A program made the position numbers and the translations under genes. DNA of 27,963 nucleotides from Calidifontimicrobium sp035325925 (GTDB lineage: Bacteria; Pseudomonadota; Gammaproteobacteria; Burkholderiales; Burkholderiaceae_C): contig NZ_DAOKZA010000049.1 in assembly GCF_035325925.1 (NCBI RefSeq), positions 1 through 27,963 on the forward strand, in the 5' to 3' direction. The notes under the pieces are model-generated. The model made no database searches. It saw nothing but the letters and a program-made list of their open reading frames with translations, and was not told where the DNA came from. Shown in pieces: positions 1 to 8,317 of the stretch (positions are counted from its first letter, which is position 1; every line of letters begins with the position of its first letter).

Positions 1-2
1 TC

Positions 3-806
<804 letters not shown>

Positions 807-829
807 GCGCCGGCCAGGAGACCCCCGCG

Positions 830-1279
830 ATGCTCTACGCCGCCTTGAAGACGCTGCACCTGCTGGCCATCGTCGTGTGGATCGGCGGCATGGTGTTCGC
901 GCACTTCTTCCTGCGCCCCGCGGTGGCGGCGCTCGAGCCGCCGCAGCGCCTGCGCCTGATGCACGACGTGCTCGGCCGCTTCTTCGCCGCGGTGCTCGCG
1001 GTGGTCGTGCTCGTGCTGGGCAGCGGGCTGGCGCTGATCGGCCTGGCCCACGCGGCCGGCGCCACGATGCCGTGGACCTGGAACGCGATGACCGCGCTGG
1101 GCTTGCTGATGATGGCGATCTTCGGCCACATCCGCTTCGCGCTGTACCGCCGGCTGCGCCAGGCCGTGGCCGCCGGCGACTGGCCGCGCGGCGGCGCGGC
1201 GATGGCCGGCATCCGCCGCTGGGTCGGCGTCAACCTGGCGATCGGCGTGGCGATCGTCGTGATCGTCGGGATGGGTTGA
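830..1279 (+). CDS. CopD-like four-helix integral membrane protein
   Basis: A 149-residue protein with about four hydrophobic helices (near residues 5-25, 48-72, 84-100 and 126-148). It carries the opening LKTLHLLAIVVWIGGMVF typical of CopD-domain and related small membrane proteins, with His10 and a Trp-x-Gly-Gly turn in helix 1, and a further His in the third helix region (FGHIRF). CopD-domain proteins are associated with copper handling or haem-like ligands in the inner membrane, but the function of such short stand-alone versions is not established. The ATG has a good Shine-Dalgarno (AGGAG at 814-818). The gene begins 23 nt after the activator stop, so the two could be cotranscribed. It converges on the sulfur transporter gene downstream. 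Confidence 0.75.
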   Translation: MLYAALKTLHLLAIVVWIGGMVFAHFFLRPAVAALEPPQRLRLMHDVLGRFFAAVLAVVVLVLGSGLALIGLAHAAGATMPWTWNAMTALGLLMMAIFGHIRFALYRRLRQAVAAGDWPRGGAAMAGIRRWVGVNLAIGVAIVVIVGMG

Positions 1280-1310
1280 GGCCCGGCGCGGTCGGCCCGC
1301 CGGCGGCGAC

Positions 1311-2429
1311 TTACGCGGGCGCGGCCTTCGACAGCGGCGGCTCGGCCGGTGCCTGCGGCGCCGCCTCGTGGCGGCGGTCGATCCACCAGTCGGTGAACAT
1401 CGCCGCGCCCCACATCGCGAACAGCGTGACCCAGGCGGTCAGCGTGAACACCGCGGCGCCCGAGACGCCGGCGCCGACCGCGCAGCCGCCGGCGAGCATG
1501 CCGCCGAAGCCCATCAGCACCGCGCCGGCGATGTAGCGGCGCATCGCCGGCCCGCCCTGGAAGCCCTCGAGCTTGAGTTCGCCGGCCAGCGCCGCGGCGA
1601 CGAACGAGCCGATGAACACCCCCGGCACCAGCCCGATGTCGAACTTCAGCGGCTGCCCCGGCGGCGACAGCACCAGCAGCAACACGTCCGACGCCGGGCC
1701 GGTGAAGCTCAGGCTCTGCACGCCGATGATCATGTCGAACGACTCGCGCGAGATTGCATAGGTCGCCAGCCAGGCCAGCGCGACCATCGCGCCGACGCCG
1801 ATGCCGCCGGCCCAGCCCCACGGCGGCACCTTCTGCCGCCGCGCCCAGACCACCGCGGCGGCGAGCCAGACGCCGGCGAACAGCAGCGCGCCGCCGTGGC
1901 CGATGCCGGTGATCACGATCAGGTCGCGCGCGCTGCCGCCCTCGACGGTCCACAGCTCGGCCAGCCACAGCCGAAGCGGCGACAGGATGCCGCCCATCGC
2001 CGCGGTCGCGGTGACCGCGAACACCAGCCCCGACAGCAGCGAGCGCAGGTTGCCCTGCGCCGCCAGCACCAGCAGCCGGCTCGAGCAGCCGCGCGCGAGG
2101 ATCATGCCGGCGCCGAACATCGCGCCGCCGACCAGCGCGCCCGAGATGCTGCCGCGCCCGGCGAGCTGGCGCGCGTTCGACACGTCGAGCCAGCCCAGCA
2201 CGATGAACGCCTGCGTCAGCCCGATCGCGGTGGCGAAGGCGAACAACCACACCGTGAGCTTGCCGCCGGTGGTGTTGCGCGCGAACTCGATCACCGCCGA
2301 GCGCAGGCAGAAACGCGACTTCTGCGCGAAGAAGCCGAACAGCACGCCGATCGCCAGCCCGGCGAGCGTGATCGACCACATCTCGCCGACGCGCGCGATG
2401 AGCGCGGCCGGCCATTCGGCAGGGTTCAT
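1311..2429 (-). CDS. YeeE/YedE (TsuA-type) sulfur-compound transporter
   Basis: A 372-residue polytopic inner-membrane protein with two YeeE/YedE repeats. The family's Cys signatures are visible: SRFCLRS (Cys41), ARGCSSR (Cys115) and AGGCAVGAG (Cys316). In the characterised family member TsuA, conserved membrane cysteines relay thiosulfate by transient hydrogen bonding, so uptake of thiosulfate or a related sulfur species is likely, though selenium- and sulfane-linked relatives exist. The protein is full length; an internal soluble TusA-like domain is absent. The final 20 residues are a Pro/Ala-rich cytoplasmic tail. The start ATG at 2429 has no clear Shine-Dalgarno. A TATAGA hexamer lies upstream in the divergent intergenic region, next to the palindrome at 2452-2467. 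Family assignment is firm; substrate is inferred. Confidence 0.88.
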   Translation of the reverse strand: MNPAEWPAALIARVGEMWSITLAGLAIGVLFGFFAQKSRFCLRSAVIEFARNTTGGKLTVWLFAFATAIGLTQAFIVLGWLDVSNARQLAGRGSISGALVGGAMFGAGMILARGCSSRLLVLAAQGNLRSLLSGLVFAVTATAAMGGILSPLRLWLAELWTVEGGSARDLIVITGIGHGGALLFAGVWLAAAVVWARRQKVPPWGWAGGIGVGAMVALAWLATYAISRESFDMIIGVQSLSFTGPASDVLLLVLSPPGQPLKFDIGLVPGVFIGSFVAAALAGELKLEGFQGGPAMRRYIAGAVLMGFGGMLAGGCAVGAGVSGAAVFTLTAWVTLFAMWGAAMFTDWWIDRRHEAAPQAPAEPPLSKAAPA

Positions 2430-2451
2430 CTTGGGGGACTTGGTTCTATAA

Positions 2452-2467
2452 GTGCTGAATCATGCAC
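2452..2467. promoter_or_regulatory. Palindrome near the start of the sulfur transporter gene
   Basis: GTGC, 8 nt, GCAC form an inverted repeat 23-38 bp upstream of the minus-strand transporter start, directly beside a TATAGA hexamer (minus strand) that could be its -10 element. Its position would suit a repressor operator. The arms run in the opposite order to the NtrC-type site at 2542-2558, so it is not the same kind of site. Four-base arms are short and could be chance. Confidence 0.25.
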
Positions 2468-2541
2468 GAATACGTCTGCCCCCGGCTTGACTGCGCTCAA
2501 CGCGGCGGTGCGCTCGCCGGTCGGGCAGTCGCATCAGGGTT

Positions 2542-2558
2542 TGCACTGATTCGGTGCG
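2542..2558. promoter_or_regulatory. NtrC-like palindromic site
   Basis: TGCACT, 5 nt, GGTGCG matches the enteric NtrC binding pattern TGCACC-N5-GGTGCA at 10 of 12 defined positions with exact spacing. It is centred only about 12 bp upstream of the GG of the sigma-54 -24 element. That is much closer than a classical enhancer, so if bound it might modulate or block the promoter rather than activate it. Inference from pattern only. Confidence 0.4.
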
Positions 2559-2561
2559 TCG

Positions 2562-2577
2562 TGGCACGAGCCTTGCG
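2562..2577 (+). promoter_or_regulatory. Sigma-54 (RpoN) promoter for the importer operon
   Basis: TGGCACG, 4 nt, TTGCG matches the sigma-54 consensus TGGCACG-N4-TTGCW at every defined position except the last. The invariant GG (2563-2564) and GC (2575-2576) are separated by the required 10 bp. Transcription would start near 2588, giving a leader of about 50 nt before the binding-protein ATG at 2641. An enhancer-binding protein should therefore control the whole transport operon. Confidence 0.8.
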
Positions 2578-2640
2578 GCTCACAGGGCAACGGAGCGCCG
2601 CTGTCGGCGTTTCGGCCCACAGAAACCCGGAGACTGTCCA

Positions 2641-3858
2641 ATGTCCGTACATTTTTCCTCGCACCGCCGCGCCCTCGCTGCTGCTTTGGCGGTCACTGCC
2701 TGTTTTTCGGTCACGTCGGGTGCGTTCGCCCAAGGCAAGGGCGAGGTCAGGATCGCGATCATCCAGAGCAAAACCGGGCCCCTCGAGGCCTACGCGAAGC
2801 AGGCCATCACCGGTTTCCACATGGGGCTGGAGTACGCGACCGGCGGCACGATGACGGTGGCCGGCAAGAAGCTGGTGGTCATCGAGAAGGACGACCAGGG
2901 CAAGCCCGACGTGGGCAAGGCGCAGCTGGCCGCGGCCTACGCCGACGACAAGGTCGACATCGCGGTCGGCCCGACGGCGTCGCCGGTGGCGCTGGCGATG
3001 CTGCCGGTGGCCGAGGAGTACAAGAAGATCCTGCTCGTCGAGCCGGCGGTGGCCGACTCGATCACCGGCGACAAGTGGAACAAGTACATCTTCCGCACCG
3101 GGCGCAACAGCTCGCAGGACGCCGCCGCCAACGCCGCCGCGCTCGACCAGCCGAACAACGTGATCGCGGTGCTGGCCAACGACAACGCGTTCGGCCGCGA
3201 CGCGGTCAAGGCGGCCAAGGAGTTCACGAAGAAGGCGAAGATCGTCCACGAGGAGTACCTGCCCGTGGGCACCACCGACTTCACCGCGGGGTTGCAGCGC
3301 ATCATCGACCGCCTCAAGGACCAGCCGGGCAACAAGTACCTGTCGGTGGTGTGGTCGGGCGCGCCGACGCCGTTCCCGAAGATCGCCGACCTCGAGCTCG
3401 ACAAGCGCTTCGGCATCAAGCTGGCCACCGGCGGCAACATCCTGCCGGCGATGGTCGCGTACAAGAACTTCGAGGGCATGGAAGGCGCGCTGTACTACTA
3501 CTTCGGCATCCCGAAGAACCCGGTCAACGAGTGGCTGGTCGCCAACCACTACAGCCGCCACAAGAGCCCGCCGGACTTCTTCACCGCCGGCGGCATGAGC
3601 GCGGCGATCGCGGTGGTCGAGGCGCTGAAGAAGACCGGCGGCGACACCGGCGCCAACAAGCTGATCGCGGCGATGGAGGGCATGTCGTTCGAGACGCCGA
3701 AGGGCAAGATGACCTTCCGCAAGGAAGACCACCAGGCGATGCAGGACATGTACCACTTCCGCATCAAGAACGACCCGGCGTTCGCCTGGGGCGTGCCCGA
3801 GCTGGTGCGCGTGATCAAGGCCGAGGAACTGGACATCCCGATTCGCAACAAGCGCTGA
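2641..3858 (+). CDS. LivK-type periplasmic substrate-binding protein of an ABC importer
   Basis: A 405-residue type-I periplasmic binding protein (Peripla_BP_6 / LivK-like). The N-terminus is a Sec signal peptide: RR at residues 9-10, a hydrophobic core, and AFA-Q with likely cleavage after residue 30. The mature protein starts with the usual first strand EVRIAIIQSKTGPLEAYAKQ, and the family's ligand-site regions follow (GPTASPVALAM, RTGRNSSQDA, NDNAFGRDA). The ATG at 2641 is chosen because GGAGA (2629-2633) precedes it at correct spacing and the signal peptide begins there; an in-frame upstream ATG at 2554 would lie before the predicted transcription start. The protein would deliver a small molecule to the permease encoded downstream. 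Branched-chain amino acids are only the family label; amides, aromatic acids and other ligands are known for relatives, and the ligand cannot be read from sequence. Confidence 0.92.
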   Translation: MSVHFSSHRRALAAALAVTACFSVTSGAFAQGKGEVRIAIIQSKTGPLEAYAKQAITGFHMGLEYATGGTMTVAGKKLVVIEKDDQGKPDVGKAQLAAAYADDKVDIAVGPTASPVALAMLPVAEEYKKILLVEPAVADSITGDKWNKYIFRTGRNSSQDAAANAAALDQPNNVIAVLANDNAFGRDAVKAAKEFTKKAKIVHEEYLPVGTTDFTAGLQRIIDRLKDQPGNKYLSVVWSGAPTPFPKIADLELDKRFGIKLATGGNILPAMVAYKNFEGMEGALYYYFGIPKNPVNEWLVANHYSRHKSPPDFFTAGGMSAAIAVVEALKKTGGDTGANKLIAAMEGMSFETPKGKMTFRKEDHQAMQDMYHFRIKNDPAFAWGVPELVRVIKAEELDIPIRNKR

Positions 3859-3964
3859 GTCGCCGTCGGCGACCCGGCGTCTCGCGCTGTCCGCACTGCT
3901 CCCCCCGCACCCCTGCGGGAGGGGGCGCCAGTCAGAGGAACGAAGCCCGGCCTCGTGCCCGGGC
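3859..3964 (+). other. Run of hairpins between binding-protein and ATPase genes
   Basis: Three potential RNA hairpins fill the 115-nt gap. The first is GTCGCC/GGCGAC with a 3-nt loop at 3859-3873, beginning in the stop codon. The second, at 3899-3924, is a long GC stem around a CCCC loop with one C-A mismatch and one G-T pair. The third is GCCCGG/CCGGGC at 3945-3964. None has a T-run, so a simple intrinsic terminator is unlikely. In importer operons such structures often protect the upstream binding-protein message or reduce read-through, keeping the binding protein in excess; that role here is inference. Confidence 0.5.
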
Positions 3965-3973
3965 GGGCCCTGC

Positions 3974-4752
3974 ATGCTCGAAACGGTCGACCTCACCATT
4001 CGCTTCGGCGGCCACGTGGCCGTCGACCATGTCTCGTGCCGTTTCGCCGCGGGCACGCTGACGGCCATCGTCGGGCCCAACGGGGCGGGCAAGACGACCT
4101 ACTTCAACCTGATCAGCGGGCAGCTGCCGGCCAGCGAGGGCCGCGTGCGGCTCGACGGCGACGACCTGACCGCGCTGCCGGCGCCGACGCGCACGCGCAA
4201 GGGGCTGGGGCGCGCGTTCCAGCTCACGCAGCTGTTCCCCAACCTCACCGTGCTCGAGAACGTGCGGCTGGCGGTGCAGGCGCGCGAGCAGGGCAGGGCT
4301 CCGGCGGGCCTGTGGGGCGGCGGCATCGACCTGCTCAGGGTCTGGCTCGACCGCAGCGCCTGGATCGACGAGGCGCACCGGCTGCTGGCGCAGGTGCAGC
4401 TCGGCGACAAGGCCGGCGTGCACGCCGCGGCGCTGCCGCACGGCGACCAGCGCAAGCTCGAGGTCGCGCTGCTGATGGCGCTCGACCCCAAGGTCTACAT
4501 GTTCGACGAACCGACCGCCGGCATGAGCGTCGACGACGTGCCGGTGATCCTCGACCTGATCCGCGCGCTGAAGGCGCGGCGCGACCGCACGATCCTGCTC
4601 GTCGAGCACAAGATGGACGTGGTGCGCGAGCTGAGCGACCGCATCGTCGTGCTGCACAACGGCGCGCTGGTCGCCGACGGCGAGCCGGCCGAGGTGATCG
4701 CGTCGCCGGTCGTGCAGCAGGCGTACCTGGGCGCGGCGGTCGAGGAGGGCGC

Positions 4753-4756
<4 letters not shown>
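3974..4756 (+). CDS. LivG-type ABC importer ATP-binding protein
   Basis: A 260-residue cytoplasmic ATPase of the LivG subfamily that powers the importer as half of an ATPase pair. Visible motifs are Walker A GPNGAGKTT (34-42), Q-loop Gln83, the signature in the LivG-style form LPHGDQRK (154-161), Walker B VYMFDE (174-179) and the H-loop His212 in LLVEHKMD. The long insert between Q-loop and signature (residues 100-150) is typical of LivG proteins. The start ATG has no convincing Shine-Dalgarno and follows a GC-rich hairpin, so initiation may be weak; no better in-frame start is visible. The gene overlaps the next one by ATGA, indicating translational coupling. Confidence 0.93.
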
Positions 4757-5489
<733 letters not shown>

Positions 5490-5493
<4 letters not shown>

Positions 5494-6509
5494 CGACGAC
5501 CACGACGACCCGCGTCGCGCCCGACGCCGCGGACGAGGCGATCCCGAAGGCCGGCTTCGACTGGAAGCCGCTGGCGCTGCTGGTGGCGGTGGTCGCGCTC
5601 GCGCTGCCGGCCACCGGCAGCATCAGCACCTGGCTGACGCTGACCCTGGCCGGCCTCGCGATGGGGCTGATCTTCTTCGTCATCGCCTCCGGGCTGACGC
5701 TGGTGTTCGGCCTGATGGACGTGCTGAACTTCGGCCACGGCGTGTTCATCGCGCTGGGGGCGTTCATGGCCACCAGCGTGATGGGTTATGCGGCCGGTGC
5801 CGGCTGGGGCGGCTTCGCTGCGGTGTTCGCGGCGATGGTGGTGGCGATGGCGGTGGCCGGCGCAGTCGGCTGGGCCTTCGAGCGCGTGATTGTGCGCCCG
5901 GTCTACGGGCTGCACCTCAAGCAGATCCTGATCACGATGGGCGGGATGATCGTCGGCGAGGAGATCATCAAGGTGATCTGGGGCCCCCTGCAGATCGCGC
6001 TGCCGCTGCCCGACGCGCTGCGCGGCGCCTGGTACCTGGGCGAGGCGGCGATCGAGAGGTACCGCGTGCTCGCCGCGGCGATCGGGCTGGCGGTGTTCGC
6101 CGCACTGGTGTTCACGCTGTCGCGCACCAAGATCGGCCTGCTGATCCGCGCCGGCGTGCAGGACCGCCACATGGTCGAGGCGCTGGGCTACCGCATCCGG
6201 CGGCTGTTCGTCGGCGTGTTCGTCGCCGGCAGCGCGCTGGCCGGGCTGGGCGGCGTGCTGTGGGCGCTGTACCAGCAGAGCGTGGTGCCGCAGATCGGCG
6301 CGCAGGTCAACGTGCTGATCTTCATCGTCATCATCATCGGCGGGCTGGGCAGCGTCAACGGCAGCCTGGTCGGCGCACTGCTGGTCGGGCTGATGGCCAA
6401 CTACACCGGCTTCCTCGCGCCCAAGGTGGCGCTGTTCTCGAACATCGCGCTGATGGTCGCCGTGCTGCTGTGGCGCCCGCAGGGGCTGTACCCGGTGACG
6501 AACCGATGA
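5490..6509 (+). CDS. LivH-type ABC importer permease
   Basis: A 339-residue inner-membrane permease with about eight hydrophobic helices. It contains the LivH-family loop GLTLVFGLMDVLNFGHGVF near residues 69-87 and the cytoplasmic coupling segment RAGVQDRHMVEALGYRIRRL that contacts the ATPases. A polar N-terminal extension of about 25 residues (a Thr run, then acidic) precedes the first helix and is unusual for the family. The start overlaps the upstream stop by ATGA. The gene itself ends in ATGA (6506-6509), the usual sign of a coupled next gene, yet the next permease gene begins only about 0.6 kb later, after a structured noncoding segment. Confidence 0.92.
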
Positions 6510-6655
6510 GCGGGCAGACGGTGATGGCGGACGTGCCAGAACGAGTGGCTGTCCTTGGCCCTGAACAGCCCTTCGCGAGAGCCTCCTTGTGGTGGCGTTC
6601 GACGGCCAGCGCGGCGAAGCCGGGAGCGGACCGGCCGGTGCGCGCGACGGAGGCG

Positions 6656-6674
6656 GTCGGCCCGCTGGGCCGAC
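6656..6674. repeat. Perfect 8-bp stem hairpin
   Basis: GTCGGCCC, loop GCT, GGGCCGAC: a perfect inverted repeat inside the noncoding segment. No T-run follows, so it is not an obvious terminator. Confidence 0.6.
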
Positions 6675-6896
6675 TCCACTGCGATGCTCGGTCGCCTGGC
6701 CCGCTGCGTAACTCGCTCCGCGCCCTTCGTGCGCTGCGCCGGGACGGACGCAGCGAGTCAGATGTGGAAGCGCGCTGCGCGCGCGGCCAGCCGCCCTGCG
6801 CTTCTCGGCGCCTCCCACGCGCGCCCCGGCCGGCCCGCTCCCAGATTCGCGGAGGCACTCTTGGCATTCGACCGTCAAACACCAACGCGGAAGCCG

Positions 6897-6996
6897 GCCG
6901 AGGACAGTGGGTTCCCTTCTCCGTAAGTAAAGGAGGAGGGGCGGGCGCAGCCCGTCCCGGGGGACATGGAGGAGAAGGGAGCCCGCTGGCCTCGGC
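6897..6996. repeat. Large nested palindrome (26-bp arms plus inner 9-bp hairpin)
   Basis: The outer arms, 6897-6922 and 6971-6996, are reverse complements at 23 of 26 positions. The 48-bp spacer holds a second inverted repeat, GGGGCGGGC (6938-6946), loop GCA, GCCCGTCCC (6950-6958), paired throughout with one G-T. The RNA could fold into a long two-tier stem, and the DNA could form a cruciform. The three arm differences include two compensable as G-T pairs in RNA, consistent with a structure conserved at RNA level, though this is one example only. Confidence 0.75.
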
Positions 6997-7121
6997 TTGC
7001 ACCACGGTGGCATGCGCCGGCCAGCGGACGCGCACCGACCGCAACGGGCCGACAAGAGCCACCGCGCTGCCGACTCGCGCATGGCCTGCCGGCCCGCGCC
7101 ACGCGCATGGGAGCCGCTGAC

Positions 7122-8195
7122 GTGATCAACCGCCTGCTTTCGCACGACCTGCCCCGCAGCCGCTGGCTGTCGGCGACGCTGGTCGTCATCCTCGTCGTCC
7201 TCGCGCTGGCGCCGTTCCTGTTCCCGGGCGCGAAGTCGATGTCGGTGGTGGCCAAGATCCTGGTGTTCATCCTGCTGGTGGCCAGCTACGACCTGCTGCT
7301 GGGCTACACCGGCATCGTCAGCTTCGCGCACACGATGTTCTTCGGCATCGGCGCCTACGGCGTGGCGATCGCCAGCGAACGGCTGGGCGCGGGCTGGGGT
7401 GCGGTCGCGCTGGGGCTGGCGGTGGCCATCGTCGTCTCGGTCGCGCTGTCGCTCGTCATCGGGCTGTTCAGCCTGCGCGTGAAGGCGATCTTCTTCGCGA
7501 TGATCACGCTCGCGGTGGCCACGGCGTTCATGACGCTGGCGTCGCAGCTGTCGGACTTCACCGGCGGCGAGGACGGGCTGTCGTTCCGCAACCCCGAGTG
7601 GCTGAGCCCGAGCTTCGAGCCCTTCGACACCGAGGTGTTCGGCCTGCTGATCGACGGCAAGGCGATCACCTACTGGCTGCTGTTCGTCGCGGTGCTCGTG
7701 CTGTTCCTGCTGCTGCTGCGCATCGTCAACAGCCCGTTCGGCCGCGTGCTGCAGGCGATCCGCGAGAACGACTTCCGCGCCGAGGCGATCGGCTACCGCA
7801 CCGTCGTCTACCGCACGCTGAGCAACGTGCTCGCGGCGCTGTTCGCGACGATCGCCGGCGCGCTGCTCGCGCTGTGGCTGCGCTACGTCGGGCCCGACAC
7901 CACGCTGAGCTTCGAGATCATGCTCGACATCCTGCTCATCGTCGTGATCGGCGGCATGGGCACGCTGTACGGTGCGGTGATCGGCTCGGTGCTGTTCGTG
8001 CTGGCGCAGAACTACCTGCAGGACCTGCTGAAGGTCGGCGCCGGCGCCGTCGAGGGCGTCCCGGTGCTGGCGCAGGTGATCAGCCCCGACCGCTGGCTGC
8101 TGTGGCTGGGCGTGCTGTTCGTGCTGTCGGTGTACCACTTCCCGACCGGCATCGTCGGGCGGCTGCGCGCGCTGGCGCTGAAGGTGCGGCCATGA
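7122..8195 (+). CDS. LivM-type ABC importer permease
   Basis: A 357-residue inner-membrane permease, partner of the LivH-type subunit. It has an N-terminal helix ending before FPGAKSM, the family loop YDLLLGYTGIVSFAHTMFFG, the coupling segment IRENDFRAEAIGYRTVVYRT and the GGMGTLYGAVIG motif. I choose GTG at 7122 because GGGAG (7109-7113) precedes it by 8 nt; the in-frame ATG at 7107 lacks a Shine-Dalgarno and would add five residues. It is unusual in being separated from its partner gene by the 0.6-kb noncoding segment, and is bounded on the other side by the 60-bp tandem repeat. It ends in ATGA, overlapping a small ORF. Confidence 0.92.
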   Translation: MINRLLSHDLPRSRWLSATLVVILVVLALAPFLFPGAKSMSVVAKILVFILLVASYDLLLGYTGIVSFAHTMFFGIGAYGVAIASERLGAGWGAVALGLAVAIVVSVALSLVIGLFSLRVKAIFFAMITLAVATAFMTLASQLSDFTGGEDGLSFRNPEWLSPSFEPFDTEVFGLLIDGKAITYWLLFVAVLVLFLLLLRIVNSPFGRVLQAIRENDFRAEAIGYRTVVYRTLSNVLAALFATIAGALLALWLRYVGPDTTLSFEIMLDILLIVVIGGMGTLYGAVIGSVLFVLAQNYLQDLLKVGAGAVEGVPVLAQVISPDRWLLWLGVLFVLSVYHFPTGIVGRLRALALKVRP

Positions 8196-8317
8196 GCGCG
8201 CCGGGCCGCTCCCGAGCGCTCGTCCCGCAGCGCGCAGCGCGGAGGGTCGTGCCATGCGCGCCGGGCCGCTACCAAGCGCTCGTCCCGCAGCGCGCAGCGC
8301 GGAGGTTGGCGCCGTGA
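8192..8317 (+). CDS. Possible 41-residue small ORF made of two 20-residue repeats
   Basis: An ORF of 41 codons begins at the ATG of the ATGA that ends the permease gene and stops at the TGA of the GTGA that starts the hydrolase gene, so it overlaps both neighbours by four bases. The peptide is two near-identical units (APGRSRALVPQRAARR, then APGRYQALVPQRAARR), strongly basic and without a membrane segment. It is encoded by the 60-bp tandem DNA repeat, which is in frame (60 = 20 codons). It could be a real small protein or a translated linker that lets ribosomes reach the hydrolase start. It could also be an accident of a DNA repeat whose length keeps the frame. I recognise no family. Confidence 0.4.
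   Translation: MSAPGRSRALVPQRAARRVVPCAPGRYQALVPQRAARRLAP
8197..8313. repeat. 60-bp direct tandem repeat, two copies
   Basis: Positions 8197-8253 and 8257-8313 align without gaps at exactly 60-bp offset. The core from CCGGGCCGCT to GCGGAGG differs at only two positions, with more divergence at the ends. Each copy ends in a GGAGG Shine-Dalgarno (8241-8245, 8301-8305) followed by a possible start codon (ATG 8254, GTG 8314), so the repeat duplicates a translation initiation region. Confidence 0.85.

Larger units (their letters stand above)
6510..7121. other. Structured, apparently noncoding 0.6-kb segment inside the importer operon
   Basis: This stretch separates the two permease genes, which are usually adjacent or overlapping. 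Open frames exist on both strands (for example from 6506 to 7120 on plus) but their products are low-complexity Arg/Ala/Pro/Ser mixtures without recognisable domains, as expected by chance at this GC content. The DNA is rich in inverted repeats: 6656-6674, 6711-6717 with 6752-6758, and a large nested palindrome at 6897-6996. Many bases near the end are purine runs. The upstream gene ends in ATGA, suggesting the second permease gene originally began at 6506 and that this segment was inserted or expanded later. No transposase, terminal repeat pair or target duplication is evident. It resembles dispersed REP/ERIC-like elements, but copy number cannot be judged from one window. Confidence 0.6.

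Noticed and set aside
2452..2467. Second NtrC-type enhancer upstream of the sigma-54 promoter
   Set aside because: The half-sites are GTGC then GCAC, the reverse order of the NtrC pattern, so it is listed only as a possible operator.
3899..3924. Intrinsic terminator after the binding-protein gene
   Set aside because: The stem is strong but no T-run follows, and the downstream importer genes have no promoter of their own that I can see.
6897..6996. Insertion sequence or transposon end
   Set aside because: No transposase frame, no matching second terminus and no target-site duplication could be found in the flanks; it is better described as a palindromic element.
6506..7120. A 204-codon plus-strand frame from the vestigial ATGA through the noncoding segment
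   Set aside because: Attractive because it starts by overlap and ends just before the next gene, but the product is compositionally biased without domains, and the DNA is dominated by inverted repeats. A ribosome profile could reopen this.
8254..8313. ATG at 8254 as the hydrolase start
   Set aside because: It is preceded by a Shine-Dalgarno, but the 20 extra residues come only from the repeat copy, and GTG 8314 has an equally good site directly before the conserved protein.
8192..8317. CRISPR-like repeat
   Set aside because: Only two directly adjacent copies without spacers; it is a simple tandem duplication.
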